Shown here piece by piece: positions 30,059 through 39,535 of a stretch of 64,000 nt of DNA. The notes beneath the pieces are model-generated. The model was not told the origin of the DNA. It made no database searches and saw nothing but the letters and a program-made list of their open reading frames with translations. The number at the start of each line of letters is the position of its first letter. Position 1 is the stretch's first letter. The translations under genes were made by a program, and so were the position numbers. This DNA is from Astrobacterium formosum (GTDB lineage Bacteria > Pseudomonadota > Alphaproteobacteria > Rhizobiales > Xanthobacteraceae), in NCBI GenBank assembly GCA_030848545.1, contig JAVDCA010000002.1:310001-374000 (forward strand). Direction: 5' to 3'.

Positions 30059-32089
30059 CTATCGGGCCCCGGACTCGATCGCCGCCGGGAGCGCATCCGC
30101 GTCCGTGACCGGCAACGAGCAGCGGCCGCCCGCACAGACCAGCACGGCCGGCACCGATAGGCTCGCGAACGCGGCGCGGGCAGGGTGAAGGTCGGGCAGG
30201 TCTTCGGCGGCGCGGGCGCGAAGCACGATGTGGTCGAGGAAAGGCTGCCGTAGCGCCGCCGCCGTCAGGTCGCCGGTGTCGTCACCGACCACCACGAGTT
30301 CGGCGGCGCGCAGCCGCAGGTCGAGGGCGTTGAGTATCGATAGGTGGCCGTAGACGTTCGATGCCGCGTGCGGCAGCAGGCCATCGAACAGGCGGTCGGC
30401 GGCGTCGCGCCAGCGATCGTCGCCGGTGAGGGTCGCGAGCCGGACGAGGTTTTGCGCCGCGAGGCCATTGGGATTCGGGGTGGCGTCGTCATGGGTGACG
30501 AACGGACGCACGACCAGGCCCTCGGCGTCGTCGGCGGTGAGATAGTAGCCGCCGTCCTGATGGGCATGATGGCGATCGAACGCCGCCTGCCAGGCAAGGG
30601 CGCGATCCAGATAAGGGCGCTCGCCGGTCGCTTCGTGGAGCGCGAGGGCGGCGCGGATCATGGCGGCATGGTCCGACGCGAGGCCGGGGAACAGGAGCCT
30701 GCCGTCGCGCCACGAATGGCCGAGCCGATCGCCGCGCGTCATGGCGGCGGCGACGAAGTCGAAGGCGCGGCGCGCCATGGCGATCCACTCCGGCTCGCCA
30801 AGGAGAAGGCCGGCATGGGTAAGGGCCGCGATCATGAGCCCGTTCCAATCGGCCAGCACCTTGTCGTCGAGACCGGGCCGTACCCGTGAGGCGCGCACCG
30901 AGAGGAGCTTGGCGCGCAGCGCGGCGAGGCGCGCCTCGGTCGCCTCGTCCTGCAGGTCGCCGCGCAACCGGTTGAGGATGTTGTGGCCCTCGAAATTGCC
31001 TTCCCGGCTGACGTCGTAATGGGCGGCGAAGAAGAGCGCGTCGTCTCGGCCGAGCACGTGCTCGATCTCGTCGAAAGACCACACGTAGAACTTTCCCTCC
31101 TCACCCTCGGAGTCGGCATCGAGCGAGGCGCAAAAGGCGCCGTCCGGCGTCGTCATCTCACGCGTGAGCCAGGCGACCGTCTCGCGGGCGCGCAGGCCGA
31201 ACAGGGGATTTTTTGTCTCGGCCGCGGCGAGCGCCACAAGGTCGAGAAGCTGCGCATTGTCGTAGAGCATCTTTTCGAAATGCGGCACCAGCCAGCGCTC
31301 GTCGACCGAGTAGCGCGCGAAGCCGCCGCCCAGATGGTCGTAGATGCCGCCCTGGCAGATGCGCCCGAGCGTATGGGCCACGACGTCGATCAGCCCCGAA
31401 TCGCGCCGGCGCCGGCCGCCGCGCCACAGCGCCTCGAACAGGGAGGCTTGCGGAAATTTCGGCGCCCCGCCCAGTCCGCCGTGGACCGGATCGAAGCCTT
31501 CGGCGAGCCGCGCCGCCGCCTGGTCGAGCTCGGCTTCGCCGATCACGACGCGGCCTTGGGGTCTTGCGGCGGCGGCGAGCCGTTCCATCAGGGCGGCGCG
31601 ATTCTGCTCGATCTTGGCCGGCTCCTCGGAAAACAGCCGCGCGATCTCGCGCAGCACGTCCACGAAGGCGGCGCGGCCGAACCGGGACCGCTTGGGAAAG
31701 TAAGTGCCGCCCCACACCGGCTGTCCGTCCGGGGTCAGGAACATGGTGAGGGGCCAGCCGCCCTGCTCGCCGAGGAGGTGCAGGGCCGACATGTAGATGT
31801 GGTCGATATCGGGCCGCTCCTCGCGGTCGACCTTGATGTTGACGAAGAGCTCGTTCATCACCGCCGCGGTCGCCTCGTCCTCGAAACTCTCGTGGGCCAT
31901 GACATGGCACCAGTGGCAGGCCGCATATCCGACCGACAGCAGGATCGGACGGTTCAGACGCTTGGCCTCAGCCAGCGCCTCCGGTCCCCACGGCCACCAG
32001 TCGACCGGATTGTGCCGGTGCTGCAGGAGATAGGGCGAGGTCTCGCGGGCGAGACGGTTTTCGCGAAGCGATGGGGCGGGGGAGGTCAT
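30059..32089 (-). CDS. Thioredoxin-domain protein of the YyaL/SSP411 family
   Basis: 676 residues. An N-terminal DUF255 thioredoxin fold opens with [17 protein letters not shown] and carries a CHWC motif (C58-C61) in [20 protein letters not shown], followed by [14 protein letters not shown]. The long C-terminal part is an (alpha/alpha)6 barrel like N-acylglucosamine 2-epimerase, with [15 protein letters not shown] and [16 protein letters not shown]. The family is widespread but its reaction is not established. The start at 32089 gives the standard N-terminus; an in-frame ATG at 32152 directly after the upstream gene would add 21 residues of unrelated look. Confidence 0.9.
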   Translation of the reverse strand: MTSPAPSLRENRLARETSPYLLQHRHNPVDWWPWGPEALAEAKRLNRPILLSVGYAACHWCHVMAHESFEDEATAAVMNELFVNIKVDREERPDIDHIYMSALHLLGEQGGWPLTMFLTPDGQPVWGGTYFPKRSRFGRAAFVDVLREIARLFSEEPAKIEQNRAALMERLAAAARPQGRVVIGEAELDQAAARLAEGFDPVHGGLGGAPKFPQASLFEALWRGGRRRRDSGLIDVVAHTLGRICQGGIYDHLGGGFARYSVDERWLVPHFEKMLYDNAQLLDLVALAAAETKNPLFGLRARETVAWLTREMTTPDGAFCASLDADSEGEEGKFYVWSFDEIEHVLGRDDALFFAAHYDVSREGNFEGHNILNRLRGDLQDEATEARLAALRAKLLSVRASRVRPGLDDKVLADWNGLMIAALTHAGLLLGEPEWIAMARRAFDFVAAAMTRGDRLGHSWRDGRLLFPGLASDHAAMIRAALALHEATGERPYLDRALAWQAAFDRHHAHQDGGYYLTADDAEGLVVRPFVTHDDATPNPNGLAAQNLVRLATLTGDDRWRDAADRLFDGLLPHAASNVYGHLSILNALDLRLRAAELVVVGDDTGDLTAAALRQPFLDHIVLRARAAEDLPDLHPARAAFASLSVPAVLVCAGGRCSLPVTDADALPAAIESGAR

Positions 32090-32152
32090 CGCGGAGGTCT
32101 GATCCTGGCTGAGCGTGCTGACGGCAATCGCGTAATGAAGAATGACCAGCAT

Positions 32153-32398
32153 TCAGCTGGAATGCTTGCGGCCATAACCCGAAGATTGCAGATGGGCCTT
32201 CTTCTCGGTGCTGAGATCGGCTGCGAGATCATCGACACCACCGATCAAGTCCAAAATGCCGGAGAGTTCAGTGCCGGCATTTGCGGTTTGGATGAAGCGT
32301 TCACGAACGATGTGGGATTTCGAAAGGCGCCGTGTCCGCGCTTCGCTCTCGATCTTGGCGAGCAGGGCGTTGGGGAGGCGAATGGTGAGCTTCCTCAT
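32153..32398 (-). CDS. Ribbon-helix-helix (CopG-type) antitoxin-like protein, apparently without toxin
   Basis: 81 residues from ATG 32398. MRKLTIRLPNALLAKIESEARTRRLSKSHIVRERF is a classic RHH domain: a short beta strand, then two helices, as in antitoxins of the CopG/VapB-like type. The remainder (LSGILDLIGGVDDLAADLSTEKKAHLQSSGYG) resembles the toxin-neutralising tail of antitoxins paired with PIN-domain toxins, ending with a small polar segment. A toxin gene would be expected directly downstream at 32152, but there the frame enters the yyaL-like gene. It is likely an orphan antitoxin or a regulator. An in-frame ATG at 32434 is a less likely start. Confidence 0.75.
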   Translation of the reverse strand: MRKLTIRLPNALLAKIESEARTRRLSKSHIVRERFIQTANAGTELSGILDLIGGVDDLAADLSTEKKAHLQSSGYGRKHSS

Positions 32399-32482
32399 GG
32401 AGGGAGTGTATGAAGTGATCGACAGAATCGCCATACGGGAGGTCAGACCGCAAATCGGTATGGCCGGTAATTGGGTTTGAGA

Positions 32483-33856
32483 ATGCTCTCATCAAGTCGT
32501 GACACCATCTTCGCGCTCTCTTCCGGCCGGCCGCCCGCCGCCATCGCGGTCGTGCGCGTGTCCGGGCCGCAGGCGGGCGATGCCGTGCGGGCGCTGGCCG
32601 GGCGGTTGCCGAAGGCCCGGCAGGCGATGCTGGCCCGGGTGCGCGACCCCGCCTCCGACGACACCATCGACCAGGCGGTGGTGCTCTGGTTCCCGGGTCC
32701 GGCGAGCGAGACCGGCGAGGACACCGCCGAGATTCAGCTCCATGGCGGCCGGGCGGTGATCGCGGCGACGCTCGCCGCATTGTCGCGGGTGCCGGGTTGC
32801 CGGCCCGCCGAGGCGGGCGAGTTCACCCGCCGGGCTTTCGAAAACGGCAAACTCGACCTCACCCGGGTGGAAGGCCTGGCCGATCTGATCGGTGCCGAGA
32901 CGGACGCCCAGCGCCGCCAGGCGTTGCGCCAGCTCCAGGGTCTTCTGGGCGACAAGGCCGAGGCGTGGCGCACGCGCCTCACTGAGGCCCTGGCCCAGGT
33001 CGAGGCCCGCATCGATTTTTCCGACGAGGCCGACGTGCCCGAGGATTTTCTCGGCCCGGCCCGCCATGCTGCGCAGCAACTCGCGGAAGAAATTGAGAAA
33101 GTCCTCGCCGACGGGCGCCGCGGCGAGCGCCTGCGCGATGGCCTCGTGGTGGCGATCGCGGGCGCTCCCAATGCCGGCAAGTCGAGCCTCCTCAACACCA
33201 TTGCGCGGCGCGACGCCGCCATTGTGTCTCCCCATGCGGGTACCACGCGGGACGTCATCGAGGTGCATCTCGATCTCGACGGTTGCCCCGTCACCCTGTT
33301 GGACACCGCGGGGATCCGCGACAGCGAAGATCCGGTCGAACAGGAAGGAGTCCGTCGGGCGCGGGAGCGGGTGGCCGCCGCAGACCTCGTGCTGTGGATC
33401 ATCGATGCGGCCGCCGGTGGCGAAATTCCATTGGAGGAGCTCGAGCGCGAATTCCAGAAGACGGAGACCTGGCTGATCTGGAACAAGATCGACCTGCTCA
33501 GTCCGCTCAGGCTCAAGTCGTTGAATTCAATCATTTATCGGCTGGATTACCGGTCTCATTTCGTCTCCACCCGTAGTCACGTGGGCATCGACGACCTCTT
33601 CAAAGGACTGTCCGCTCTGGCGTCCCACTTCGTCGGCGCGGGCGAACCCGCCATGGTGACCCGGGAGCGCCATCGACGGGCCCTGGAAGAAGCCGCCAAC
33701 GGTTTGCGCCGCGCGCTCATGCACACGGAGGGGCAGGAGGATCTCGTGGCCGAGGATTTGCGGCTTGCCGCGCGATCGCTGGCCCGGCTCACCGGCCGGA
33801 TCGACGTTGAGGATATTTTGGACGTCATTTTTCGCGATTTCTGCATCGGCAAGTGA
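32483..33856 (+). CDS. mnmE: tRNA modification GTPase MnmE
   Basis: 457 residues from ATG 32483 (TTG 32471 would add four). With MnmG it installs the carboxymethylaminomethyl group at U34 of tRNAs. N-terminal folate-binding domain: [23 protein letters not shown] and [11 protein letters not shown]. The G domain in the middle has P-loop [37 protein letters not shown] and NKID. The C-terminal helical domain ends in the required CIGK (Cys-x-Gly-Lys). Usually next to mnmG; here a chemotaxis receptor gene intervenes. Confidence 0.97.
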   Translation: MLSSSRDTIFALSSGRPPAAIAVVRVSGPQAGDAVRALAGRLPKARQAMLARVRDPASDDTIDQAVVLWFPGPASETGEDTAEIQLHGGRAVIAATLAALSRVPGCRPAEAGEFTRRAFENGKLDLTRVEGLADLIGAETDAQRRQALRQLQGLLGDKAEAWRTRLTEALAQVEARIDFSDEADVPEDFLGPARHAAQQLAEEIEKVLADGRRGERLRDGLVVAIAGAPNAGKSSLLNTIARRDAAIVSPHAGTTRDVIEVHLDLDGCPVTLLDTAGIRDSEDPVEQEGVRRARERVAAADLVLWIIDAAAGGEIPLEELEREFQKTETWLIWNKIDLLSPLRLKSLNSIIYRLDYRSHFVSTRSHVGIDDLFKGLSALASHFVGAGEPAMVTRERHRRALEEAANGLRRALMHTEGQEDLVAEDLRLAARSLARLTGRIDVEDILDVIFRDFCIGK

Positions 33857-33898
33857 GGCAGCGCAAAACGTCGTGGAGTGGTGACCAGGTAGGCATCG

Positions 33899-33913
33899 TT
33901 AAGGAGGAATTAG
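33899..33913. promoter_or_regulatory. CtrA-like site before the chemotaxis receptor gene
   Basis: TTAA-GGAGGAA-TTAG at 33899-33913, one mismatch from TTAA-N7-TTAA. It contains an AAGGAGG sequence too far (21 bases) from the annotated GTG start to serve it. CtrA controls motility and chemotaxis genes in many alphaproteobacteria, so the position is suggestive. Confidence 0.35.
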
Positions 33914-33928
33914 CGCTTTCGCCACAAA

Positions 33929-35722
33929 GTGGAGAGCGCAGCAGATTTCTCCAACGAAGAGGCGGAGCCCCCGATGCCGGCGACCTCGTCCCATGTGAAG
34001 CCAATTGCCGACGACTTCCAGGATCTGCAGGACGACGGAGCTGCAAGGCGAGCAGGCGAACGCAGCTTGGTGGCGAGCGAGGCCATCGACCTGCTCGAAG
34101 CCGATCTCGCCATGATGATCCGGCAAGTGGAGAAGGAAGCCGGCGCGGTGTCGCAGAATATCCGCAAGTCCGGCCAGGCGCTGGACGCCATCCGGATGCG
34201 CACCGAGACGCTGGCCGGCAAGGCCCGGGCTGCCAATGACGACGCCGCCGCACTCGCCAAGGCGAGCGGCGCCCTGGCGCAGTCCACCGAGCAGATCGGG
34301 CAGAAGCTGCGCGAGGCCGGGGCCATGACGGCCGATGCGGCCGGCGCCGCCGAACTGGCGTGCAAAAGCGTCGTCGGCCTGGAGAACTCGTCTGCCGATA
34401 TCGGCAATGTGGTGGGGCTGATCGCGACCATCGCCAAGCAGACGAACCTATTGGCGCTCAACGCCACCATCGAGGCGGCACGAGCCGGCGTCGCCGGCCG
34501 CGGCTTCGCGGTCGTGGCCGCCGAGGTCAAGGCCTTGTCGGTGCAAACCCATCAGGCGACCGAGGAGATCACCCGGAAAATCGCATCGCTTCAGCAGGAT
34601 GCCGGCTCGTCGATCCAATCCGTGCAACGCATCACCGGCGTCGTCGAGGCATTGCGGCCAGTGTTTTCCGCGGTCGCCGATGCGGTCGACCGGCAGATCG
34701 CGACCACCAATCAGTTGTCGCACAGCGCCGTCGAGACGTCGTCGTTCGTCGGTTCGGTGTCCGAAGGGGCGACCGATATCGAGAAGGAGGCCGGCAGCGC
34801 CGTCGCCCACGGAGAGGAAGTGGACGAGCATGGCCGGCAGGTGGCCGCCATGGCGAAGAAGCTCAAGGAACGCTTCGTCATCTTCCTGCGCCAGACCGAG
34901 GTCGGCGACCGGCGGCAGCACGACCGTCTGCCCTGCGATATCGACGTCGTATTGCGCACGTCGCGGGGCGGTTTGCGCGGGCGGACCGCCGACTTGTCCG
35001 AGGGCGGGCTGCTGCTGCGACTGGACGGCGCTGAGGCCCGGACCGCCGACCTGGTGGGCATGGTCGAGGCGGACATCGCCGCCATCGGCCATTGCCGGCT
35101 GCGGGCGGTCGGAACGTCGGCGCTCGGCATGCACTTCGCTTTTGCGGGGCTCGGCGACGCCGAGCGGGCGGCGCTCCTGGCCAAGCTGGCGGCGATCCGG
35201 ACCGAAAACGAGGTCTTCATCGGGCGCGCCGAGAAGGCAGCGGCGGCCATCTCGGCGGCCCTGGAAGCAGCCGTCAATTCTGGCAAGCTCGGCCGCGACG
35301 CCCTGTTCGACAATGATTATGTGCCGATCGGCGGCACCAATCCGGTGCAGTTGCGCACCCGCTTCCTGGACTGCGTGGAGGCGATCCTGCCGGCCATCCA
35401 GGAGCCGCTGCTGGCAGGCGACCCCCGCATGGTGTTTTGCGCCGCCGTGGACCGCAACGGCTATCTGCCGGTCCATAATCGGGTCTACTCGCAACCCCAG
35501 CGGCCGGGCGATGTCGCCTGGAATACGGCGAACTGCCGCAACCGACGCATTTTCGACGATCGTGCCGGCTTGGCAGCGGCACGGAACACACGGCCCTATC
35601 TGCTGCAGAACTATCCTCGCGACATGGGCAACGGCGTCACCATCATGATGCAAGAGATCGACGCTCCCATCCGGGTGTTCGGACGATATTGGGGCGGGTT
35701 CCGGACGGCTTACAAGCTGTGA
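33929..35722 (+). CDS. Soluble methyl-accepting chemotaxis protein with PilZ domain and C-terminal sensor-like region
   Basis: 597 residues from GTG 33929; ATG 33974 is an alternative (582 residues). No membrane helix is visible. The signalling hairpin lies at ~150-200 with the tip [35 protein letters not shown] PilZ domain follows at ~325-425, with RRQHDRLP and DLSEGG matching the c-di-GMP-binding RxxxR and D/NxSxxG motifs. The last ~170 residues form a separate domain with [34 protein letters not shown], and [19 protein letters not shown], resembling the ligand-binding portion more usually found N-terminal. It may couple c-di-GMP and a cytoplasmic signal to CheA. It splits mnmE from mnmG. 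Confidence 0.9.
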   Translation: MESAADFSNEEAEPPMPATSSHVKPIADDFQDLQDDGAARRAGERSLVASEAIDLLEADLAMMIRQVEKEAGAVSQNIRKSGQALDAIRMRTETLAGKARAANDDAAALAKASGALAQSTEQIGQKLREAGAMTADAAGAAELACKSVVGLENSSADIGNVVGLIATIAKQTNLLALNATIEAARAGVAGRGFAVVAAEVKALSVQTHQATEEITRKIASLQQDAGSSIQSVQRITGVVEALRPVFSAVADAVDRQIATTNQLSHSAVETSSFVGSVSEGATDIEKEAGSAVAHGEEVDEHGRQVAAMAKKLKERFVIFLRQTEVGDRRQHDRLPCDIDVVLRTSRGGLRGRTADLSEGGLLLRLDGAEARTADLVGMVEADIAAIGHCRLRAVGTSALGMHFAFAGLGDAERAALLAKLAAIRTENEVFIGRAEKAAAAISAALEAAVNSGKLGRDALFDNDYVPIGGTNPVQLRTRFLDCVEAILPAIQEPLLAGDPRMVFCAAVDRNGYLPVHNRVYSQPQRPGDVAWNTANCRNRRIFDDRAGLAAARNTRPYLLQNYPRDMGNGVTIMMQEIDAPIRVFGRYWGGFRTAYKL

Positions 35723-35759
35723 ATCAATCACCTCAATTTTGAAGCTTCCGCCACCGCGA

Positions 35760-35775
35760 TGTTTCACGTGAAACA
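35760..35775. promoter_or_regulatory. parS site 1 (ParB binding) upstream of mnmG
   Basis: TGTTTCACGTGAAACA at 35760-35775, an exact match to the universal parS consensus. The palindrome extends perfectly to 22 bp (35757-35778). It lies in the intergenic region between the chemotaxis receptor gene and mnmG, 11.6 kb from the candidate origin and 3.8 kb before parB. Confidence 0.97.
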
Positions 35776-35864
35776 TCGCCCCAATGTGACTCGCAGGCCC
35801 GTTGGCGGCCGGGGCGGTCCTGCTATAGATAGCCGGGACTTCCGTTCAAGCGAGCGACCCCTGA

Positions 35865-37727
35865 ATGCGGCCTTCCTACGATGTCATCGTCATTGGCGGC
35901 GGCCATGCCGGCTGCGAGGCTGCGGCGGCGGCTGCCCGCATGGGCGCCTGCACCGCCCTGGTGACGCACCGGTTTTCGACCGTGGGGGCGATGTCGTGCA
36001 ATCCCGCCATCGGGGGGTTGGGCAAGGGCCATCTGGTGCGGGAGATCGATGCCCTCGACGGCCTCATGGGCCGGGTGGCTGACCAGGGCGGCATCCAGTT
36101 CCGCGTCCTCAATCGTCGCAAGGGTCCGGCGGTGCGCGGCCCGCGGACCCAGGCCGACCGCAAGCTCTATGCGGCGGCCATGCAGCAGGCCATCCGGGAG
36201 ACCGCCGGCCTCGCCGTCATCGAGGCCGAGGCGGACGACCTGATCGTGACCGACGGGCGGGTCACCGGCGTACGGCTCGGCGATGGCCGTGAGATAGGAG
36301 CCGGCGCGGTGGTGCTGACCACCGGGACCTTCCTGCGCGGCCTCATCCATATCGGTGAAAGGCAGATTCCGGCCGGCCGGGTCGGCGAGGGGCCGGCCAT
36401 GGGGTTGTCGGCGACCCTGGAGCGTTGCGGTTTTGCCCTCAGGCGGCTGAAGACCGGCACGCCGCCGCGTCTCGACGGCACCACCATCGAGTGGTCGGCA
36501 TTGGAGATGCAGCCCGGAGATGATCCCCCGGAACCGTTCTCGGTGCTGACCGAGCGCATCACCAATCCCCAGATCCAGTGCGCCATCACCAGGACCACGG
36601 CGGCGACCCACGCGGTCATCCGCGCCAACGTCCACCGTTCGCCCATGTATTCGGGCCAGATTCAGAGCCGCGGGCCCCGTTACTGCCCCTCCATCGAGGA
36701 CAAGATCGTCCGCTTCGGCGAGCGCGACGGCCACCAGATCTTCCTGGAGCCGGAAGGGCTTGACGACCCGACCGTCTATCCCAACGGGATTTCCACTTCG
36801 CTGCCGGAGGACGTCCAGAAGGCCGTGGTGGCGAGCATTCCGGGGCTCGAGAAGACGCGGATCATCCGTCCCGGCTATGCCATCGAATACGACCATGTGG
36901 ACCCGCGCGAGCTCGCCCCGACCCTGGAAACCAGGCGCGTGGGGGGGCTTTTCCTGGCCGGCCAGATCAACGGCACCACCGGTTACGAGGAGGCGGCGGC
37001 CCAGGGCCTGGTGGCGGGGCTCAACGCGGCGGTTCGGGCCGGGCAGGGGGCGGCGATCACCTTCGACCGCTCCGAAGGCTATGTCGGCGTGATGATCGAC
37101 GATCTGGTCACCCGCGGGGTCAGCGAGCCCTACCGCATGTTCACGTCGCGGGCCGAATACCGGCTGACGCTGCGGGCCGATAATGCCGACCAGCGCCTTA
37201 CTGCCCGCGGCATCGCGCTCGGTTGCGTCGGTGCGCGCCGCCGGGCGCTGTTCGATGCCAAGATGAAGGCCCTGGAAGACGCGAGGGCGTTCGCCAAGTC
37301 GGTCGCGGTCACGCCGACCGAGGCCGGCCGGTACGGCCTCGCCCTGAACAAGGACGGCCAGCGCCGCACCGCCTTCGATCTCCTGTCATATCCGGACGTG
37401 GGCCTCGCCGACGTTGCGCGTATCTGGCCGCAGATCGCCGACATCGCCCCGGCAATCGCGGAGCAGCTGGAGATCGACGCCAAATACGCCGTTTATCTCG
37501 ACCGTCAGGCCGCCGACATCGCCGCCTACCGCCGCGACGAAAGCCTGATGCTGCCGGACGACATCGACTACGCCGAGGTCGGCGGCCTCTCCAACGAGGT
37601 CCGCCAGCGCCTGGCGGCGGCACGTCCGCGCACCGTCGGCCAGGCCGGCCGCATGGACGGCATCACGCCGGCGGCCCTGACCCTGCTCGCGGTCCATATC
37701 CGCCGCGGCCGCAAACGGGCGGGCTGA
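35865..37727 (+). CDS. mnmG: tRNA uridine 5-carboxymethylaminomethyl modification enzyme MnmG
   Basis: 620 residues, the usual length. FAD-binding N-terminus [24 protein letters not shown], then [79 protein letters not shown], and [15 protein letters not shown]. The cysteine near residue 45 is the expected position. It works as a heterotetramer with MnmE on U34 of tRNA. It follows parS 1 and precedes rsmG by 38 bp, forming the mnmG-rsmG-parA-parB run. Confidence 0.98.
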   Translation: MRPSYDVIVIGGGHAGCEAAAAAARMGACTALVTHRFSTVGAMSCNPAIGGLGKGHLVREIDALDGLMGRVADQGGIQFRVLNRRKGPAVRGPRTQADRKLYAAAMQQAIRETAGLAVIEAEADDLIVTDGRVTGVRLGDGREIGAGAVVLTTGTFLRGLIHIGERQIPAGRVGEGPAMGLSATLERCGFALRRLKTGTPPRLDGTTIEWSALEMQPGDDPPEPFSVLTERITNPQIQCAITRTTAATHAVIRANVHRSPMYSGQIQSRGPRYCPSIEDKIVRFGERDGHQIFLEPEGLDDPTVYPNGISTSLPEDVQKAVVASIPGLEKTRIIRPGYAIEYDHVDPRELAPTLETRRVGGLFLAGQINGTTGYEEAAAQGLVAGLNAAVRAGQGAAITFDRSEGYVGVMIDDLVTRGVSEPYRMFTSRAEYRLTLRADNADQRLTARGIALGCVGARRRALFDAKMKALEDARAFAKSVAVTPTEAGRYGLALNKDGQRRTAFDLLSYPDVGLADVARIWPQIADIAPAIAEQLEIDAKYAVYLDRQAADIAAYRRDESLMLPDDIDYAEVGGLSNEVRQRLAAARPRTVGQAGRMDGITPAALTLLAVHIRRGRKRAG

Positions 37728-37733
37728 GTGCAG

Positions 37734-37766
37734 AGGCAGGCAGAGCCCAAAGGCAGGCAGAGCCCA
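37734..37766 (+). repeat. 16-bp tandem direct repeat ending at the rsmG start codon
   Basis: AGGCAGGCAGAGCCCA occurs at 37734-37749 and again at 37751-37766, one base apart; the final A of the second copy is the first base of the rsmG ATG. The repeat therefore contains the region where the ribosome site should be, and copy-number change could alter translation. Confidence 0.85.
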
Positions 37767-38452
37767 TGACCGAACTCCGTTCTCCAACTCGACCGGCACG
37801 CACCATTGCGGTGCCGGACCTCGCCGCGGATCGCGACCGGGCCCTCGCCCTCACGCCTGTTTCACGTGAAACACTCGCGCGCCTCGACCGCTTCATTGCC
37901 CTTTTGTTCGACTGGCAGGCGCGCATGAACCTGGTGGCGCCTTCGACCCTGCCTCAGGTCTGGACCCGGCACGTGGCCGATTCGCTCCAGCTCCTCGCCC
38001 TGGCGCCGGAGGCCCGCATCTGGGCCGATCTTGGTTCGGGCGCCGGCTTTCCCGGCATCGTGCTCGCCTGCGCCCTGGCGGATACGAAAAGGGCGGAGGT
38101 CCACTTGGTCGAAAGCATCGCCAAGAAAGCTGCCTTCCTGGCCACCGCCATTGCGGAGACGGGCGTTGCCGCCACCGTTCATCACATGCGCATCGAGGAC
38201 TTCGTCCGCCACGATGAGGTTCGCCCCGATGTGGTGACCGCCCGGGCCCTGGCGCCGCTGCCCAGGCTCTTGGAATTGACGGCTCCGCTCCTGCAAAAAG
38301 GTGCACAAGGGCTGTTTCCAAAAGGCCAAGATGTAGAGGCCGAATTGACCGAGGCCGCTAAATATTGGACACTTCAGTCCTCCTTCGCCCCCAGCCTGAC
38401 GAGCCCGGAAAGCCGTATCCTGGTGGTGCACAAGGCGGTGTGGCGGCACTGA
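37766..38452 (+). CDS. rsmG: 16S rRNA (guanine-527 N7)-methyltransferase RsmG
   Basis: 228 residues. Core motifs are FIALLFDWQARMNLVAPSTLPQVWTRHVADSLQL, then the SAM site IWADLGSGAGFPGIVLACAL and VHLVESIAKKAAFL, followed by DVVTARALAPLPRLLELTAPLL. It methylates G527 of 16S rRNA. Residues PVSRETLARLD near 32-42 are encoded by a perfect parS sequence (37858-37873), so this stretch is constrained both as protein and as ParB site. The N-terminal ~30 residues before it are variable-looking. Start ATG 37766; the frame stays open upstream in mnmG as a shadow. Confidence 0.96.
   Translation: MTELRSPTRPARTIAVPDLAADRDRALALTPVSRETLARLDRFIALLFDWQARMNLVAPSTLPQVWTRHVADSLQLLALAPEARIWADLGSGAGFPGIVLACALADTKRAEVHLVESIAKKAAFLATAIAETGVAATVHHMRIEDFVRHDEVRPDVVTARALAPLPRLLELTAPLLQKGAQGLFPKGQDVEAELTEAAKYWTLQSSFAPSLTSPESRILVVHKAVWRH
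37858..37873. promoter_or_regulatory. parS site 2 inside rsmG
   Basis: TGTTTCACGTGAAACA at 37858-37873, identical to site 1, but within the rsmG coding region, where it encodes part of PVSRET. 2.1 kb from site 1 and about 0.6 kb before parA. Confidence 0.97.
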
Positions 38453-38488
38453 GTTTAGGTATTTTTTCTTAGGAATGAGTCCGAGGCC

Positions 38489-39361
38489 ATGGACGACGAA
38501 ACACATACAGGCGAAGTGGTGGCTTTCCCGAGTGAGGGGCCGCGGCCACGCGCCGTCCGCCCCCCGAGGGTGCTGGCGATCGCCAACCAGAAGGGCGGCG
38601 TCGGCAAGACCACGACCGCCATCAATCTCGGCACCGCTCTGGCTGCCATCGGTGAAAAGGTGCTGGTCATCGATCTCGACCCGCAAGGCAACGCCTCGAC
38701 GGGGCTCGGCATCGACCGCAAGAACCGCGAGTATTCCACCTACGACGTGCTCACGGCCGAAGCCTCGCTGCGCGCCGCGACGCTTCCGACCGCGGTGCCG
38801 CATCTCTTCATCGCGCCGTCCACCATGGACCTCGCCGGCCTGGAGCTCGAAATCGGCCATACGCGCGACCGCGCCTTCCGGCTGCGCAATGCGCTTGCCG
38901 CCGTCAACAGCGGCGGCGCCGACGACTTCGCCTATGTGCTGGTGGACTGCCCGCCCTCCCTCAATCTTTTGACCATCAACGCCATGGCGGCCGCCAACGC
39001 GATCCTGGTGCCGCTGCAGTGCGAGTTCTTCGCCCTGGAAGGCCTGTCGCAGCTCCTCAAGACCGTCGATCAGGTCAGGGAGCAGCTCAATCCGAACCTG
39101 ACCATCCACGGCATCGTGCTGACCATGTTCGACGCCCGCAACAATCTCTCCGGCCAGGTGGTCGCGGACGTGCGCCAGTTCATGGGCTCGAAGGTCTACG
39201 ACACCGTGATCCCGCGCAATGTGCGGGTCTCGGAGGCGCCGTCCTACGGCAAGCCGGTGCTGGTCTATGATCTCAAATGCTCGGGCAGCGAAGCCTATCT
39301 GCGCCTCGCCACCGAGATCATCCAGCGCGAGCGGCAGCTGACCGAGTTGCAGGCGAGCTGA
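38489..39361 (+). CDS. parA: Chromosome partitioning ATPase ParA
   Basis: 290 residues. The deviant Walker A motif is VLAIANQKGGVGKTTTAINLG near residue 30, Walker A' LVIDLDPQGNASTGLGI, and Walker B YVLVDCPPSLNLLTINAM; the DNA-binding and interface region is LVPLQCEFFALEGLSQLL. An acidic ~25-residue leader precedes the domain. It lacks the N-terminal HTH of plasmid type Ia ParA, consistent with the chromosomal Ib/Soj type. It moves ParB-parS complexes. parB follows after a 174-bp gap holding a palindromic repeat. Confidence 0.97.
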   Translation: MDDETHTGEVVAFPSEGPRPRAVRPPRVLAIANQKGGVGKTTTAINLGTALAAIGEKVLVIDLDPQGNASTGLGIDRKNREYSTYDVLTAEASLRAATLPTAVPHLFIAPSTMDLAGLELEIGHTRDRAFRLRNALAAVNSGGADDFAYVLVDCPPSLNLLTINAMAAANAILVPLQCEFFALEGLSQLLKTVDQVREQLNPNLTIHGIVLTMFDARNNLSGQVVADVRQFMGSKVYDTVIPRNVRVSEAPSYGKPVLVYDLKCSGSEAYLRLATEIIQRERQLTELQAS

Positions 39362-39380
39362 GGACGGATACTTGCATCCG

Positions 39381-39496
39381 ACCTCATGGTGAGGAGCGTC
39401 GCCCTTGCGACGCGTCTCGAACCATGGGGCCGAGGCGCCGCCCGGGCCATATCCTTCGAGACGCGGCCCGAAGAGGGGCCGCTCCTCAGGATGAGA
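39381..39496. repeat. Intergenic palindromic repeat, class D, copy 2
   Basis: Arms cctcatggtgaggagcg (from 39382) and the imperfect complement gctcctcaggatgag (39481-39495), with internal cgcgtctcga/tccttcgagacgcg pairing (39411-39466). It lies between parA and parB and may end or attenuate read-through from parA. Confidence 0.7.
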
Positions 39497-39535
39497 TCCT
39501 AAGTTGCTGTAGTCGAGAATGAGGGTGTGGAGTTC

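Noticed and set aside
32090-32152. Possible truncated PIN toxin downstream of the RHH antitoxin
   Set aside because: The 21 residues between the antitoxin stop and the yyaL-like start show no PIN motif (no acidic Asp-x-Asn start), so a remnant cannot be claimed.
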